NCBI GenBank assembly: GCA_026182355.1
Contig: JAPFBL010000003.1
Span: forward strand, 3,001,001 to 3,065,000
Direction: 5' to 3'
From: Hermatobates lingyangjiaoensis
Lineage: Eukaryota > Arthropoda > Insecta > Hemiptera > Hermatobatidae
DNA: 64,000 nt
The notes under the pieces were generated by a model. The model did no database searches. It had not been told where the DNA came from and saw nothing but the letters and a program-made list of their open reading frames with translations. The translations under genes and the position numbers were made by a program. Shown here in pieces: positions 48,246-59,459 of the stretch. Every line of letters starts with the position of its first letter. The first letter of the stretch is position 1.

Positions 48246-50515
48246 TATATTATTTAACTACTGGTTAATCAGTAAATAGTGAAATACCACTGAAGCAAAT
48301 AGCCTAGAACTATATATTTCTTCCCATACACATAGGTTAATTAGCGTTTGCTTTAATAGCATCAAGAATTTTAATCTTGTTGCATATCATATTAGCTGTT
48401 TAAAATACTTTAAAAAGTTTTTTATTAAACTTATTCATGAAGACAATGTCATATATTATCGAATAAGATCAGATCGAACCATCCCATTATTTTACCTTAG
48501 GTGTTAGTAATATATAATATTAACTGATACTAAAGTAGTTATGTAGTTTCAAAGAATTGTTTGTGTATATAAGTGGTACTTCTTATAATGAAGTTATTTG
48601 AATTATTTTATTTTATATTTAATATTTCAAATTAATTTATAAATTCTAAATTTGTGTAATTCAAAAGTACTAGTTAGTACCTATGTAAAGCATGTTGTAA
48701 ATGAAGCTTTCTTAAAGAAGAAACACAACACACATTTCCGAGACCAAATTTATTTGCCGTTTTCACTCCTACTTCTCTTATAATGTAGTCATTCATAGTG
48801 TTTCTATTCTAATAATTTCATACTATAGCAAACGAAAATTATTTTCAGTAATGTCATAGTAGATAGATGTTGTACTAATGAGTTTATTATTATTGCTAAA
48901 ATATCTAAAAATATATTTTTATAAACACAATGACTAGTTTAGCGGTAAACTGAACAACTCCGAATGACTTTGTTGCACATCCATTTTACTCATAAGGTGA
49001 AAGTATTTTGCTATTTGTGATAAAGGATGTAAACTTGTGTAACTTTGTTATGATGTAAATTTCTGATAACGGATGAAAATGGTAAAAAATATCAAAATAA
49101 AATTAAGATTTTCAATACAGTCGAAAAGTCAAGCAATGATAAACAAGTTTATGAAGTGAAAGTCTGGACAAATCAAGGAGTTGATCACTGTTATATATAT
49201 TTTTTTAAACTAAAAAAGCAACAGTCTCGAAAAAGAGAAATCAAGAAAGCAGACGTTGAAACTCACTCAAGCTGATAGTGCTTGTTTATGTTGGCTTTTG
49301 ATATATCTCATAAACAGCTAACTGGAGTGTTAAAAGCGCTACTACTCGCAGGTTTTGGCTTGCGGGTCTTCTATTATGTAACCTCTATATGTTAGTTCAC
49401 ATTCAATGCTACTTCCCAATATCATTTCCAACTCTCTAAGCTCTTTATTAATCTTACAATCAAACAAAAAAGTTATACATTGTTCTTCTATTTCATATCT
49501 CTCACTCTCTCACTTTCTCTCTCCCCTCCCTTCCTAACTTTTTTTCCTTACCCGATACATGTAGTGAAATTACCAAAGTTCTTTACTATTTATATGAAAG
49601 TAAAATCAAATATATTTCTGATCAGATAGAATGAAATACAAAATAAAAGAATAAAAAAAAAATTATAAATGCACACTCTATGGTGCTATCAAAACATTTG
49701 CTGCCAGCACAAGTGACAGAATTTTGATCACTTTGATCAGTACACAACTTCAAAATCACTTAAGTCATGACGTTTAGTCTATGTTGGACAGACTTTCATT
49801 TAAAATTTTAATTTACTCCCATCGCAAGTGACTCGTGAAGAATCACTATGCATCACTATTGATCTCCCCCATTGCCCTACTATCCCTCTCTGTACTCAGA
49901 TCTGCTCTAATTATTCACTACAATCATCATCCTTTGATAAAAGGATAACTCAACAACTATTTCTGACAACAATTGCCTTTCAACAATGATAAAATTAGTT
50001 CACTATATTAAAAAATCATTAAACAATTTTGTAAACGCTACATGTTCACTTTTATAGCATGGATCTCTTTATAGTAATGCTTCAGGATTAAGAGATCAGT
50101 TCATAATCAATGAAATAAAAAACTATACAGCCATAGTGCTTATTCAAAATATGGCATTTTTAATTGATCTACTGGAAATTGTAATATTATAATGGACCAA
50201 ACCGATCGACCATGCCCTTGAATTTCACCAGTATTGAAATATCGACTTCTCCAATCTGATTGAACCGTAGTTTGAACCACTGCTAATAAAATTGAAGGCC
50301 TGCTGCATCATGACATTCAGTTTTAAACATAATGAAAAAACAAAATTTTGAACGAGTTTTATTCAATAATAACAACTGAACCCATCACTTCTTTTAAAAA
50401 TAATATAAGTGAAGCGTTTTGTGACGTAATTTTAAAATGATAAAATAAATTTAATAGTAATAGTAATATAAATGAAAGAAATAATATTAATTGAAAACCA
50501 GCAATATCAAAGATC
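48246..50515. other. Unassigned AT-rich DNA
   Basis: No coding or element signal. A short CT-rich patch at about 49495-49535. Confidence 0.4.
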
Positions 50516-50519
50516 ACAG

Positions 50520-50529
50520 TATATATATG

Positions 50530-50567
<38 letters not shown>

Positions 50568-50765
50568 ATTTTACATATACACGTGAAATAACAATCAATG
50601 ATCAAACTACAATAAGAAATGGGAAAACAAGACTAAGATCTTTCAACCGTAACAAGCGGTCTTCGTCAGAGTCAAATCTGTTTCAGTTTTTGACTCCGAC
50701 GAACACCGCTTGTTACGGTTGAAAGATCTTAGTCTTGTTTTCCCATTTCTTATTGTGGTTTGATC

Positions 50766-50806
<41 letters not shown>
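50520..50806. mobile_element. Family B hairpin in (TA)n, copy at 50.6 kb
   Basis: Arms at about 50565-50680 (minus) and 50684-50767 (plus), with (TA)n of 20 or more units at both ends (50520-50564 and 50766-50806). Motifs at 50631-50673 and 50692-50734. The plus motif has CTCCGACGAAC where others have CTCTGACGAAG, disrupting the core and the base of stem II, while the minus motif is intact. Confidence 0.75.
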
Positions 50807-50808
<2 letters not shown>

Positions 50809-51113
50809 AAACTGTAGTTTATCGGGACTCGGTCACTTCTTCAGGTTCCAATTAAACTCTCATTCGTGTTATTATTTCAAATTTAAATAGTATTTATTCG
50901 GGTGTGTTAAGTTAAACATTGTTGATAAATGAAAAATTGTGTTAGTGTCTTTTTGGTTGTCTGATGAAATTTGGTTACCTTGCTTGGTTATTTCAGTTCA
51001 GTGTCGCGTGTTCATTCAGACTACAGTTGTTGTTAAAATCCACATACTATTTTTCTTTGTAAAATAATTTGTAATGTAATACTTAGTTTTTCTGTTTCAA
51101 AATTTATACTTCT

Positions 51114-51241
51114 GTAAGTTTTCTCACTAAGCTATAGTCAAAATTTCTATTGTAATTTCTTAATTGTAACTAATTGCACTTTTATGTATGTTTGATTTTT
51201 GAATGATTGTATTATTTCTTATATTTCCTCTGTTTTTGTAG
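51114..51241 (+). other. 128-bp spliceosomal-type intron inside a family C element
   Basis: CTTCT|GTAAGTTTTC at the 5' end and a pyrimidine-rich TTTCCTCTGTTTTTGTAG at the 3' end, with branch-site-like CTAAT about 70 bases upstream of the acceptor. Removing it gives CTTCT|GCCTATG, which is exactly the sequence in the left arm of the family C hairpin at 19717/19718; the right arm there differs by one base. The comparison is direct; splicing itself is inferred. Confidence 0.8.
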
Positions 51242-51281
51242 GCCTATGAAAAAGGTTTTAAATAAAGACCGAAACGTTGGC
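51242..51281 (+). ncRNA. Hammerhead-ribozyme-variant motif, family C
   Basis: GCC (51242-51244) can pair with GGC (51279-51281) as stem I. The core is degenerate (TATGAAAAA). Stem II pairs GGTT (51254-51257) with GACC (51267-51270, one G-T pair) around a nine-base loop. GAA (51271-51273), stem III AC/GT (51274-51277) and T51278 at position 17. The poor 5' core makes catalytic activity doubtful. Confidence 0.45.
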
Positions 51282-51492
51282 AATGAGAGTTTAATTGGAA
51301 CCTGAAAAACTGACCGAGTTCCGATAAACTATAGTTTTGTTTCTATTTCACAGAAATATAATATATTTATATATATTATACCATTTAAATAAATACATTT
51401 AATTTAAATAATTACCATTAAATTATATATTTATATATTTATGTATATATATATATTTGTAAAAGTTGGAAGCAGTCCTTCATTTAAACATA

Positions 51493-51835
51493 TATTGTTA
51501 AATAACGCCCCATATTGCAAATAGAAACACCCAGATTAGCCAGGTAGTAGGTGAGCCCAACCACCCTACCTTAATCCCCCATAATGCGCCGTAATACGGG
51601 GCGATGCCCTGTAAACTTTCCATTAATAATCCATCTCTATATATATAACTAGCTTTCCTACTATTACTCTCATTATTGTCCTGATGATGAATGTGGTGCA
51701 TTCGAAACATGTCGACTAGTAATATTGGTGATAGACTTTATAGTTTTAATGAAGAGACGAGGAAGGAATTCCGGAAACTGGAGAAATTGTGTAAGAAGCA
51801 GATACAAGCCAAATATGGGGCGTTATTTAACAATA
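51493..51835. mobile_element. Family F element with 24-bp terminal inverted repeats
   Basis: TATTGTTAAATAACGCCCCA... (51493-51516) is perfectly complementary to 51812-51835. The interior is non-repetitive apart from the ribozyme-like motif (51678-51716). A short interior frame (FNEETRKEFRKLEKLCKKQI) after the motif looks protein-like and basic but is too short to assign. (TA)n lies on the right. Confidence 0.6.
51678..51716 (+). ncRNA. Hammerhead-ribozyme-variant motif, family F
   Basis: Fully canonical CTGATGA (51681-51687), one extra T, stem II GAATG/CATTC (51689-51693 with 51699-51703, loop TGGTG), GAA (51704-51706), palindromic stem III ACA/TGT (51707-51712), C51713 at position 17, and stem I GTC/GAC (51678-51680 with 51714-51716). 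With family E this is the best catalytic candidate. Confidence 0.7.
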
Positions 51836-51841
51836 TATGTA

Positions 51842-51883
<42 letters not shown>

Positions 51884-51947
51884 TTGATAAAAGTATCGAC
51901 CGTGGAATAGAAACAAAACTATAGTTTATCGGGACTCGGTCAGTTCT

Positions 51948-51980
<33 letters not shown>
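51835..51980. repeat. (TA)n tracts around a family C 3'-end fragment
   Basis: TA runs at about 51842-51879 and 51949-51980. Between them (51885-51948) lies a minus-oriented piece of the family C terminus (TATCGACCGTGGAATAGAAA...), matching 20000-20060. Confidence 0.85.
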
Positions 51981-51981
<1 letters not shown>

Positions 51982-51982
<1 letters not shown>

Positions 51983-52919
51983 GAGGGTCGTCCAGAAAAT
52001 AAGTTCCGTTTTGGTCTGTAGGGCAGTAGGAGTGGTTTTTGCCAAATCCGGCAACACCGCTCGAAAGAGGAGAGGTGGGGGAATAGAATGAGAGGTGGGG
52101 GACCTCAGTCGGTCAATTACCAACGTCAGGGCAGGTAGTTGAAATGGAGCCCTCCATGTCATGTCCCGCCACCTCGATCCCCGTTCCTCTCGAGTTGTTT
52201 TGCGCGGAGTGATTCAATTTCTTTATGCACAGGGTTTCAAATCAGTTCAAATTCACGAACAGCTGATTTCTGTTTATGGAGAAGGTGTAATGAGTGAATC
52301 AATGGTGAGGAGATGGGTACGTGAATTTAAGGCGGGAAGACATTCACTTGAGGATGAAAGTGGGAGAGGCAGACCCTCAGTTGTGACGGACGAAATTGTC
52401 GCAGAAATCGATAATGCAATTCGCAAAGATCGTCGTTTAACCCTGGATGAACTCCACCTGAGTTTCCCAGACATCTCACGATCCCTCATCCATGAGATCG
52501 TCTCGGAAAAACTTGACTTTCGGAAAGTTTCCACCCGGTGGGTCCCTAGAGAGCTGAATGTCTTCCCGCCTTAAATTCACATACCCATCTCCTCACCATT
52601 GATTCACTCATTACACCTTCTCCATAAACAGAAATCAGCTGTTCGTGAATTTGAACTGATTTGAAACCCTGTGCATAAAGAAATTGAATCACTCCGCGCA
52701 AAACAACTCGAGAGGAACGGGGATCGAGGTGGCGGGACGTGACATGGAGGGCTCCATTTCAACTACCTGCCCTGACGTTGGTAATTGACCGACTGAGGTC
52801 CCCCACCTCTCATTCTATTCCCCCACCTCTCCTCTTTCGAGCGGTGTTGCCGGATTTGGCAAAAACCACTCCTACCGCCCTACAGACCAAAACGGAACTT
52901 ATTTTCTGGACGACCCTCG
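51982..52919. mobile_element. Mariner foldback element, 365-bp inverted arms
   Basis: TA at both ends (51980-51981 and 52920-52921) is the mariner target duplication. The terminus is CGAGGGTCGTCCAGAAAATA. The left end through 52345 and the right end from 52556 are near-identical inverted copies about 365 bases long, differing by a few bases (for example GGGCAGTAGG against GGGCGGTAGG); about 210 bases between them are single copy. It therefore consists of a mariner 5' part joined to a second, inverted 5' part, replacing the catalytic half. It cannot encode an active transposase but has two good termini. Confidence 0.9.
52161..52574 (+). pseudogene. Truncated mariner transposase (DNA-binding domain only)
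   Basis: From the ATG at 52161 an open frame of 137 codons begins MSRHLDPRSSRVVLRGVIQF. Residues about 14-70 match the mariner HTH region: a helix ending in FLYAQGFKSVQIHEQL, then VYGEGVMSESMVRRWVREFK and the SLEDESGRGRPSV linker, followed by a second helix-turn-helix (RRLTLDELHLSFPDISRSLI). Mariner transposases are usually about 345 residues; the DD34D catalytic domain is absent because the frame runs into the inverted right arm at 52556 and stops. If expressed it could bind the ends and act as a repressor, which is inference. Confidence 0.85.
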
Positions 52920-52921
52920 TA

Positions 52922-53340
52922 TAATATTCCTATTAACACGGAATTAAGGTTTTAGCTGTGTACAATAGAATCTCTGATTTCATGGGCTATGAATTTGTAG
53001 TTTTTTTTCTCTAAGCATTTACACTTCAAATGCTTAGTAACTAAGTCACTTGACTTAGTCAAAGAGTGCATCATACCTGATGTGAGTGGTGGTCATAGGT
53101 ATGCATTTCTATCTATAGACAAAAAAAGCATTTCCAGCCCTGCATAAAGCTAATATGTAAGATTACTGCGGAGTGGATGAAGTCAATGACCTAGGACTTT
53201 TTGATCTAAGTGAGTTGTCGGAATGATTATTACATCCAAACCAGCCTAATGTTTAGGGAAAAAAAATAACAATGAAATGTACCTGCCTTCTAATATGCAA
53301 CAGATGTACCCCATACCCTCACCCACGTCCATCCTAATCC
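52922..53340. other. Unassigned
   Basis: No gene or repeat recognised between the mariner foldback and the family A copy. Confidence 0.4.
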
Positions 53341-53344
53341 CAGT

Positions 53345-53602
53345 CAGTGGCACCACAGACACTCACTCTTAGGTTCGTACTCTCTTCCTTTTTTTATTTT
53401 TATTTTGTACTATATTTACTGTATATTATAGATAACTCTCTGATGACATTGTATTTTTTAGTTAATGCCTGGGGAAGAACACTACGTGTTCGAAACGCAT
53501 TGTTTATACCATTAAATTTTTATATGTGAAGATCATTTTATTAGCTTTTTACACTACAATGAGTAAATACCACATAATAACTGATCGCACTACGTTAGAA
53601 TT
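53345..53602 (+). mobile_element. Family A single-arm copy, full 3' terminus
   Basis: Matches the right arm of the 3.2-kb hairpin and extends to the complement of AACGTAGTGCAATCAG, so it shows the complete terminus. The motif at about 53467-53505 is CTGGGGA, stem II and GAAACGCAT; the A6-to-G change and the broken stem III suggest loss of activity. Confidence 0.7.
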
Positions 53603-56600
53603 ATTACATCCCTCTAACAAGTGCGGCACTAAGAAAAAAGAGCTGAAAACGGTCACCAAAAAGGTTTCAATCTCTAAATAACTATAATACATAAGAGAAA
53701 AGCTGATATAAATATCCAATTAGAAAGTACTGACTGGCTTCCTAAGCTGTTTACAAACAAGGCCACGCGTAATGCCAGATACACGAGGCCACTAAGGAGT
53801 CAACCTCAAACTAAAGCGCCGTGCAGCAGACGAGAAAACCAATCCTCATCATAAGTAAATGTATAAATACGCACTACATTTTAAAAAACCTCTTCGTTCA
53901 GTGATTTGAAAAAACTGCTTTAACCGCCGGATAACTAATGATATAGATATTCTTCATCATTGAATAATCGTAGACCATGGAAATGAAAAATCTCCAATGG
54001 TCTCCCCTCAACGTCATTGCAAGTAAAGCTCTGATCAAAAATAACTAACGATCTATTAACAGGTTGATTATTTTAACCACTACACACAGTCAACTATGAT
54101 GAAATTGTGATGGCATGTTATTTAGGACAACTTGAACGTTTGGATGGTATGTTTCTGCGAGAGACACTGATTCAATACTGAAAAATAACGAATTGTGTTA
54201 GAAACGACTTAAGTCGTACAATTCAGTAATTAAAATCATGGAACACCAAAACAGATAAGAAACCATAACTACTAAGGTAAATATGTAACTCTCATTAAGG
54301 AATACGTTATATAAGAAATTATAAAAACAGAACATAGAAAATTAAGTAAATTATTTAATTTTATTTAATCTTCTTAAAGAGATTTTAAATGGTATGACTG
54401 ACTGATTAATTAGTTTTTTAATTATATACTTTAATTTTTTATGAAATTCTGATGATTATCCTGTTTTTAAAAAAAATGTTTAATCAGATAATCAGATAAA
54501 GTGTAAAAATCAGATAATTTGCGAAAAATCATAACATTTTTACTATACCTGTTATAAAAGACAACACTATATAAAATATTAAACTTTTAAAATTACGGGA
54601 ATAATGTGAAACAATTAGTAACTGTTCTGATATTTAATACAAGCAAGTAAATTTCCCAAGTTGAAATAGCTCAAAAAGTAATAAGTTTAATACCTATATA
54701 AAAAATTATAAATCTAACAAATTTTATTAATAACTGACTATAAACAAATTTGGATACATAACGACCGACACATAAACTTCTCGACATAATCCTAAAGGTA
54801 TCCAAAAAGAACACAGAGGACCTAAAGCAATGTCAATCTGTCGAAATCAAAATCGAATTTTATCACTTTACTTGAAGCAAAGTAAAAAAATCATTGAGTA
54901 GTTTAATCAATTAGCTTATTATTAGATTATTATATTAGATATTATTAGCCTGTTAGTTAAAAAATCCTATTACTGCATAATATGCTTTGATCCGAAAGAT
55001 TCAGGGCTCTAGCAAAGTGACGGTTACCACTAGCCCCCTTAGTGGACCGCTTGGTGTTCCGTCTCTTTAGTCTCATGATTATGGTTACATTAAGACATTT
55101 AGACTGCAAGAGTACTTCTTTGTTTCCTGGGTAATAACAGTTAATTTCTGAAATCTTTTTTATCCTATGATCGATGTTTTAAAGTTTGTGATTTATATTG
55201 AACTAAACAGTTAAATAGTTTTGTTAAAATTTGAAAAAAGTACAATAAAATATATATTAATAACTTAGAGGTTACATGGGAGTATAAATCAGTTTGATCT
55301 ATTCATGACAAGTCATAATTCAATGGTACAATCGTGTATCAACGAAAGAGGCTTTAATGGGATGGAAACGTCAATTAAAAACATTATCTTTGCATAGCAA
55401 ATATCAATAAACATAAATTTTAAATAATTATGTAGATTATAACGTGCTTTGTATCTTTAAGCAGCTTTTAACACTATTATACATTATTGTCAGTTAATAA
55501 TATGAATTAATTACAAAAGATTGTGCGTTAAGAAATATGTACTGCAAATAATGCAAAACACTTTTTGCTGAATATTTTGTAACCCCAGCAATATTAGATT
55601 TCCTAACGCAGATCATTTTGTCATTTACCTGTCTTCGTTAGATCAGCAAATAGTCAAATCGCAGTCATCGAGATTCTAAATTAATCATTGGTCAAGAGAG
55701 TAAAACATAGAATAAACGGAAAACAGCCCACTAGCCACATGCCCCCAGAATTAATGTAACCAAAATCAATCAGATATAGATTAAACAACTTGGTATTGAG
55801 TCTCATTACAGAAAAAAATCTGGAGTGACCCACATTCGTCTTGACTATAAGTAAACATAACGTCACACTCATTGACAATCAATTCAATTTAGGTTCATTC
55901 TAATTTAGCTACTGTGCAGACATATTACCAAAATTTATGGTAAAGTGGCATCAAACTCATAGAGAATCAATTTAATTATATCTGTTTTAACGTGGCTATA
56001 TCCATTATATCAGTTATAACAATATTGGAATCAGTGATGCAGAAAAATCTCAAATGTTGTTATAATTACAAAATTGAGAGCTCAATGGAATCCTGGACAC
56101 CACAGTCACATCAGATCCACTTCCCTTATTAACCATATTAATAAGAAATCGCTTATCAAATACATGATTTTTAGGGTATCCAGTAAGTCATACACGACTA
56201 ATGACCACAAGCATCCACAGAAATTCATCTGGAACTTGAAGGATTGTCTACTTAGATAACCTCGATTTTGATAACAATTCTTTTTGAATCGATTCTGATG
56301 AACAAATATTGAAGTCAATATAAACAAGTCCTAATAATGGACTTAATAGACAGTACATGGTAACAAGAAAACTAATACTGTTTATAATAAATATGTTTAA
56401 TAAAAAATCTCATTTTACCTTTTAGACTGATAAAAACTTTCTATTTTTTCAGGCATTTATTAAATATATTATTGAAATTTTGATTTGTGATTGTCAAAGC
56501 AACTGTCATGGCAACAACTATTAATATTCAGTCATTGTATTATTAATAGACTACCTGGGAGGCAGGAGTCTATTAAAAATGTCAGACATGATTCATCCAA

Positions 56601-59280
56601 AGCCAAAATTGCATTGAGTAGATTTTATCAAGATAAGTTAAATTGATCACACAAATGTTGCTTAATGAGCTCTGTTTCGACTGTTTCTATCATTCACATA
56701 ACAGACTTCCAGTTTTAGTGCTCTCTCAGAAAGACGTTTTTTAAGATAAGCCATACGACCGGGTTGAGACGATATCGGGATTTCCGTATTCCGTCCTACT
56801 CGAGTTTAAACTATGAATCATTAACAAGGACTTCCATGCCACTGACTGGGGTAAATTGTTTTATGTTCTCCCCGAAGTCTTCTCCTACCTGCAGCGAAGT
56901 AGTAAAGCTCACCACTCATCGGACCACTCACCCGGCCACTCCCGCGCCTTACATCGACTGTCTTCCATCCTTTATAGTATTTCCAGTAATTGCAAAAATA
57001 TTTCATTTAGCAATAAATTCAAGTATTATTAGAGATCATAACTCGAGAGTGCTGTTTTATGCAACTTAAAACTATTTTAAATTTCAATAATCTACACTTC
57101 TTTCTAAATAAAATAATAGTTAAAATAACTTTGAACTTACGAAGTCAAACTAGCTGGTCCAAAGCGTTTTCCAGATCTGAAACAAAATACGATGTCATTA
57201 ACACATTATTAAGCACTAAGTGCGTGTACAGCTGAGTTGGAAAACACCAAACTAGAAACTTTTATGATTAAACCATAAAATACTATTAAAAATTATTAAA
57301 TATTATATTATAAAAAATTATTATTACTTATATAATTAATTTATATTATTCTATAATTATAAAATATAATTAATTCTAATAAAAATAAATGAATTATAAA
57401 ATATAATAATATAATATAAAATTATTAAATATTATTTATTAAAAATATAATATATTTTTAAGTAAAGAAAAAAATGATAAATTAAAATACACAATCTGCC
57501 TTAACTAAAAGAAAATAAAAAGTGAAAAAATAAACATATAAAACAAGAAAAAATTGTGAATGCAATGATCTAAGTAGTCACCTTTTTGTTTTTTGATAAT
57601 AATGAAGTGCAAAGTGGAATAATTCATTCTGGTAAAACTTAGAACTCTAGTTGATATAAACTCGATTGAATTAGTCGGGGAACTTTACTACACGTGGATT
57701 ATAGATATTCATGTTTATTCTATTACTATGTAAATACATCTGACCTCGTGAATCGTGGTAGGAATTGAAGAAGAGTTGAGGAATTGAAGAGCACTACTTG
57801 GGAAACCGGCTGAACAACTATAAGGAGTCACGAAGTATGACGGATTTATATAATAATATATACTTTGCTAACTTCTGCAATACAAAAAATATGCATGTAT
57901 TTATGTTAGGATACCATACCCTTATACATAGAGTAGCAAAAGAATTATGGATACCCTCAAGGATAATGTAATTCATTTTAATATTAATTAAAATTTATGT
58001 TAATGTTGCCAACCGTGCTCAACTGTTGCCAATGAAAATTTAAAAGGCCTTCGAAGTGTGATTTTCTGGGTTCAAGAAACATTTTTAAATAAGTATATTT
58101 ACGTATTATTTTTTTAGAACAAATTTCTGATACCTTTTTTTATTTTTTGGGAAAGAAAATCACGAATCTTTCTTGGTTTCCAACTACAAACCTTGCTTTA
58201 AGTACATCTCCAAAGGAAAAAATCACTGTAAAGAAATATCAATAGAGAGTATTTGCCAATCATTTGGGATCTTTTGTTAATGCACTTCTCAGGAAATGTT
58301 CGATGCAGACACTTTTGCATAATGTGGATAGTCCTACCGTGTTGAAACTAAAGACTTCGCTAATTAAACATTTGCTGTAATTGTAAAAAATCTTGAGTGG
58401 TGAAAAACTTCGAAATAGTAATCACATTCTACTCATTGATACCAAAAAAGAGTGACCCAGAAATGTAGGACTTAAAATATGACTCCCCAACAATACTCCA
58501 TAGGCTGATTTGTTCTTACTCTAAACTTAAATGCATGTTCTTATCAAACCAGTAAACAGAATGACCTGATTCAAACCAGTGACCTGACACTTCAAAGGCA
58601 TCTTCTTCTGTCCACACAATCATATTTAAAATTGGATTTTTCTCATTTTGCTTGCTCGATTCAGCAATCGATGTTACTGAACAAATAACGTTATCTGAAT
58701 CATCCTGAATCACCTTATTTGAACATCCTTCTCTTATTGAACTAAGTGATAATAAATATGTAATTTAAATCACAAATACAAATAAATTAACAATAAATAA
58801 ATAACTTATAATAAATAAATCATTCAGAATTTTGAATCAGAATCAAACGAGGATTGTAGCCAGTAGATGATTGAATATTTATCACCTATTCCTAATGCTA
58901 TGGCCACGTCTGCCAGCACTTCCGAGAGAGTCTATGCTCAGGTATGAGAGGACCTCAAACAAATGACCGGTAAAGTGGCCTTTCATAAGTATGTGAAGGT
59001 AAACGTAATCCTGCAGGGCCCGATACTCAACCTTTTTATTTAATTTGTAATTACTATGCTCACAATTAGTTAATGTGAGTTTCTTATATTTTTTCAATAA
59101 AATAATATTGTTCTTCTGGACACAAAACAGGCCATACAGTTTCACCGATAAGAATACATTATACACAAAAGTAGAACGTTTCAAGAGGATGAGCGTATGC
59201 TTTTCTGTTAAAGTATTCCAGGGCTAAAGTTATAAAGATTAAGCAGATTGTTTATTACCAGTATATATATTTTAACTTTA
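53603..59280. other. Long stretch with no recognised gene
   Basis: AT-rich, with an AT-only region at about 57270-57470. A GC-richer patch at 56.80-56.97 kb has an open minus frame (GWKTVDVRRGSGRVSGPMSG) and a weak donor-like CAG|GTAGGA, insufficient to call an exon. Minus frames at 58516-58713 and 58882-59184 have no family that I recognise. Confidence 0.35.
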
Positions 59281-59282
59281 TA

Positions 59283-59374
59283 TTATATTATATATTAATG
59301 ATATAAATTATTATATTATATATTAATAATATAAATTATTACATTATATATTAATAATATAATACAAATTATTA
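59283..59374. repeat. AT-only tandem repeat, 28-bp unit, about 3 copies
   Basis: TTATATTATATATTAATGAT plus ATAAATTA repeats at a 28-base spacing, with the third copy slightly longer. More AT-only sequence continues to about 59450. Confidence 0.75.
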
Positions 59375-59459
59375 TATTATATTTATATCTTATACATTAT
59401 TTATATTATATTTATAATATAATAAATATGTTGTATTTAAATTTTACTATAAGTAAAGT

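Larger units (their letters stand above)
50807..51355. mobile_element. Family C element containing a GT-AG intron
   Basis: The right terminus is in plus orientation from about 51030 to 51355 and a short 55-base inverted left arm lies at 50807-50868; about 160 bases between them are unique within this window. The right part matches the family C arms at 19.6-20.0 kb except for an extra 128 bases at 51114-51241 that have splice signals. The motif at 51242-51281 follows immediately after the 3' splice site. No protein-coding frame remains. Confidence 0.7.

Noticed and set aside
52274..52534. 86-codon minus-strand frame inside the mariner element
   Set aside because: Antisense shadow of the transposase HTH frame.
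52739..52924. 61-codon frame repeated at 51947-52162 on the other strand
   Set aside because: The same terminal sequence translated from both inverted arms of the mariner foldback; not a gene.
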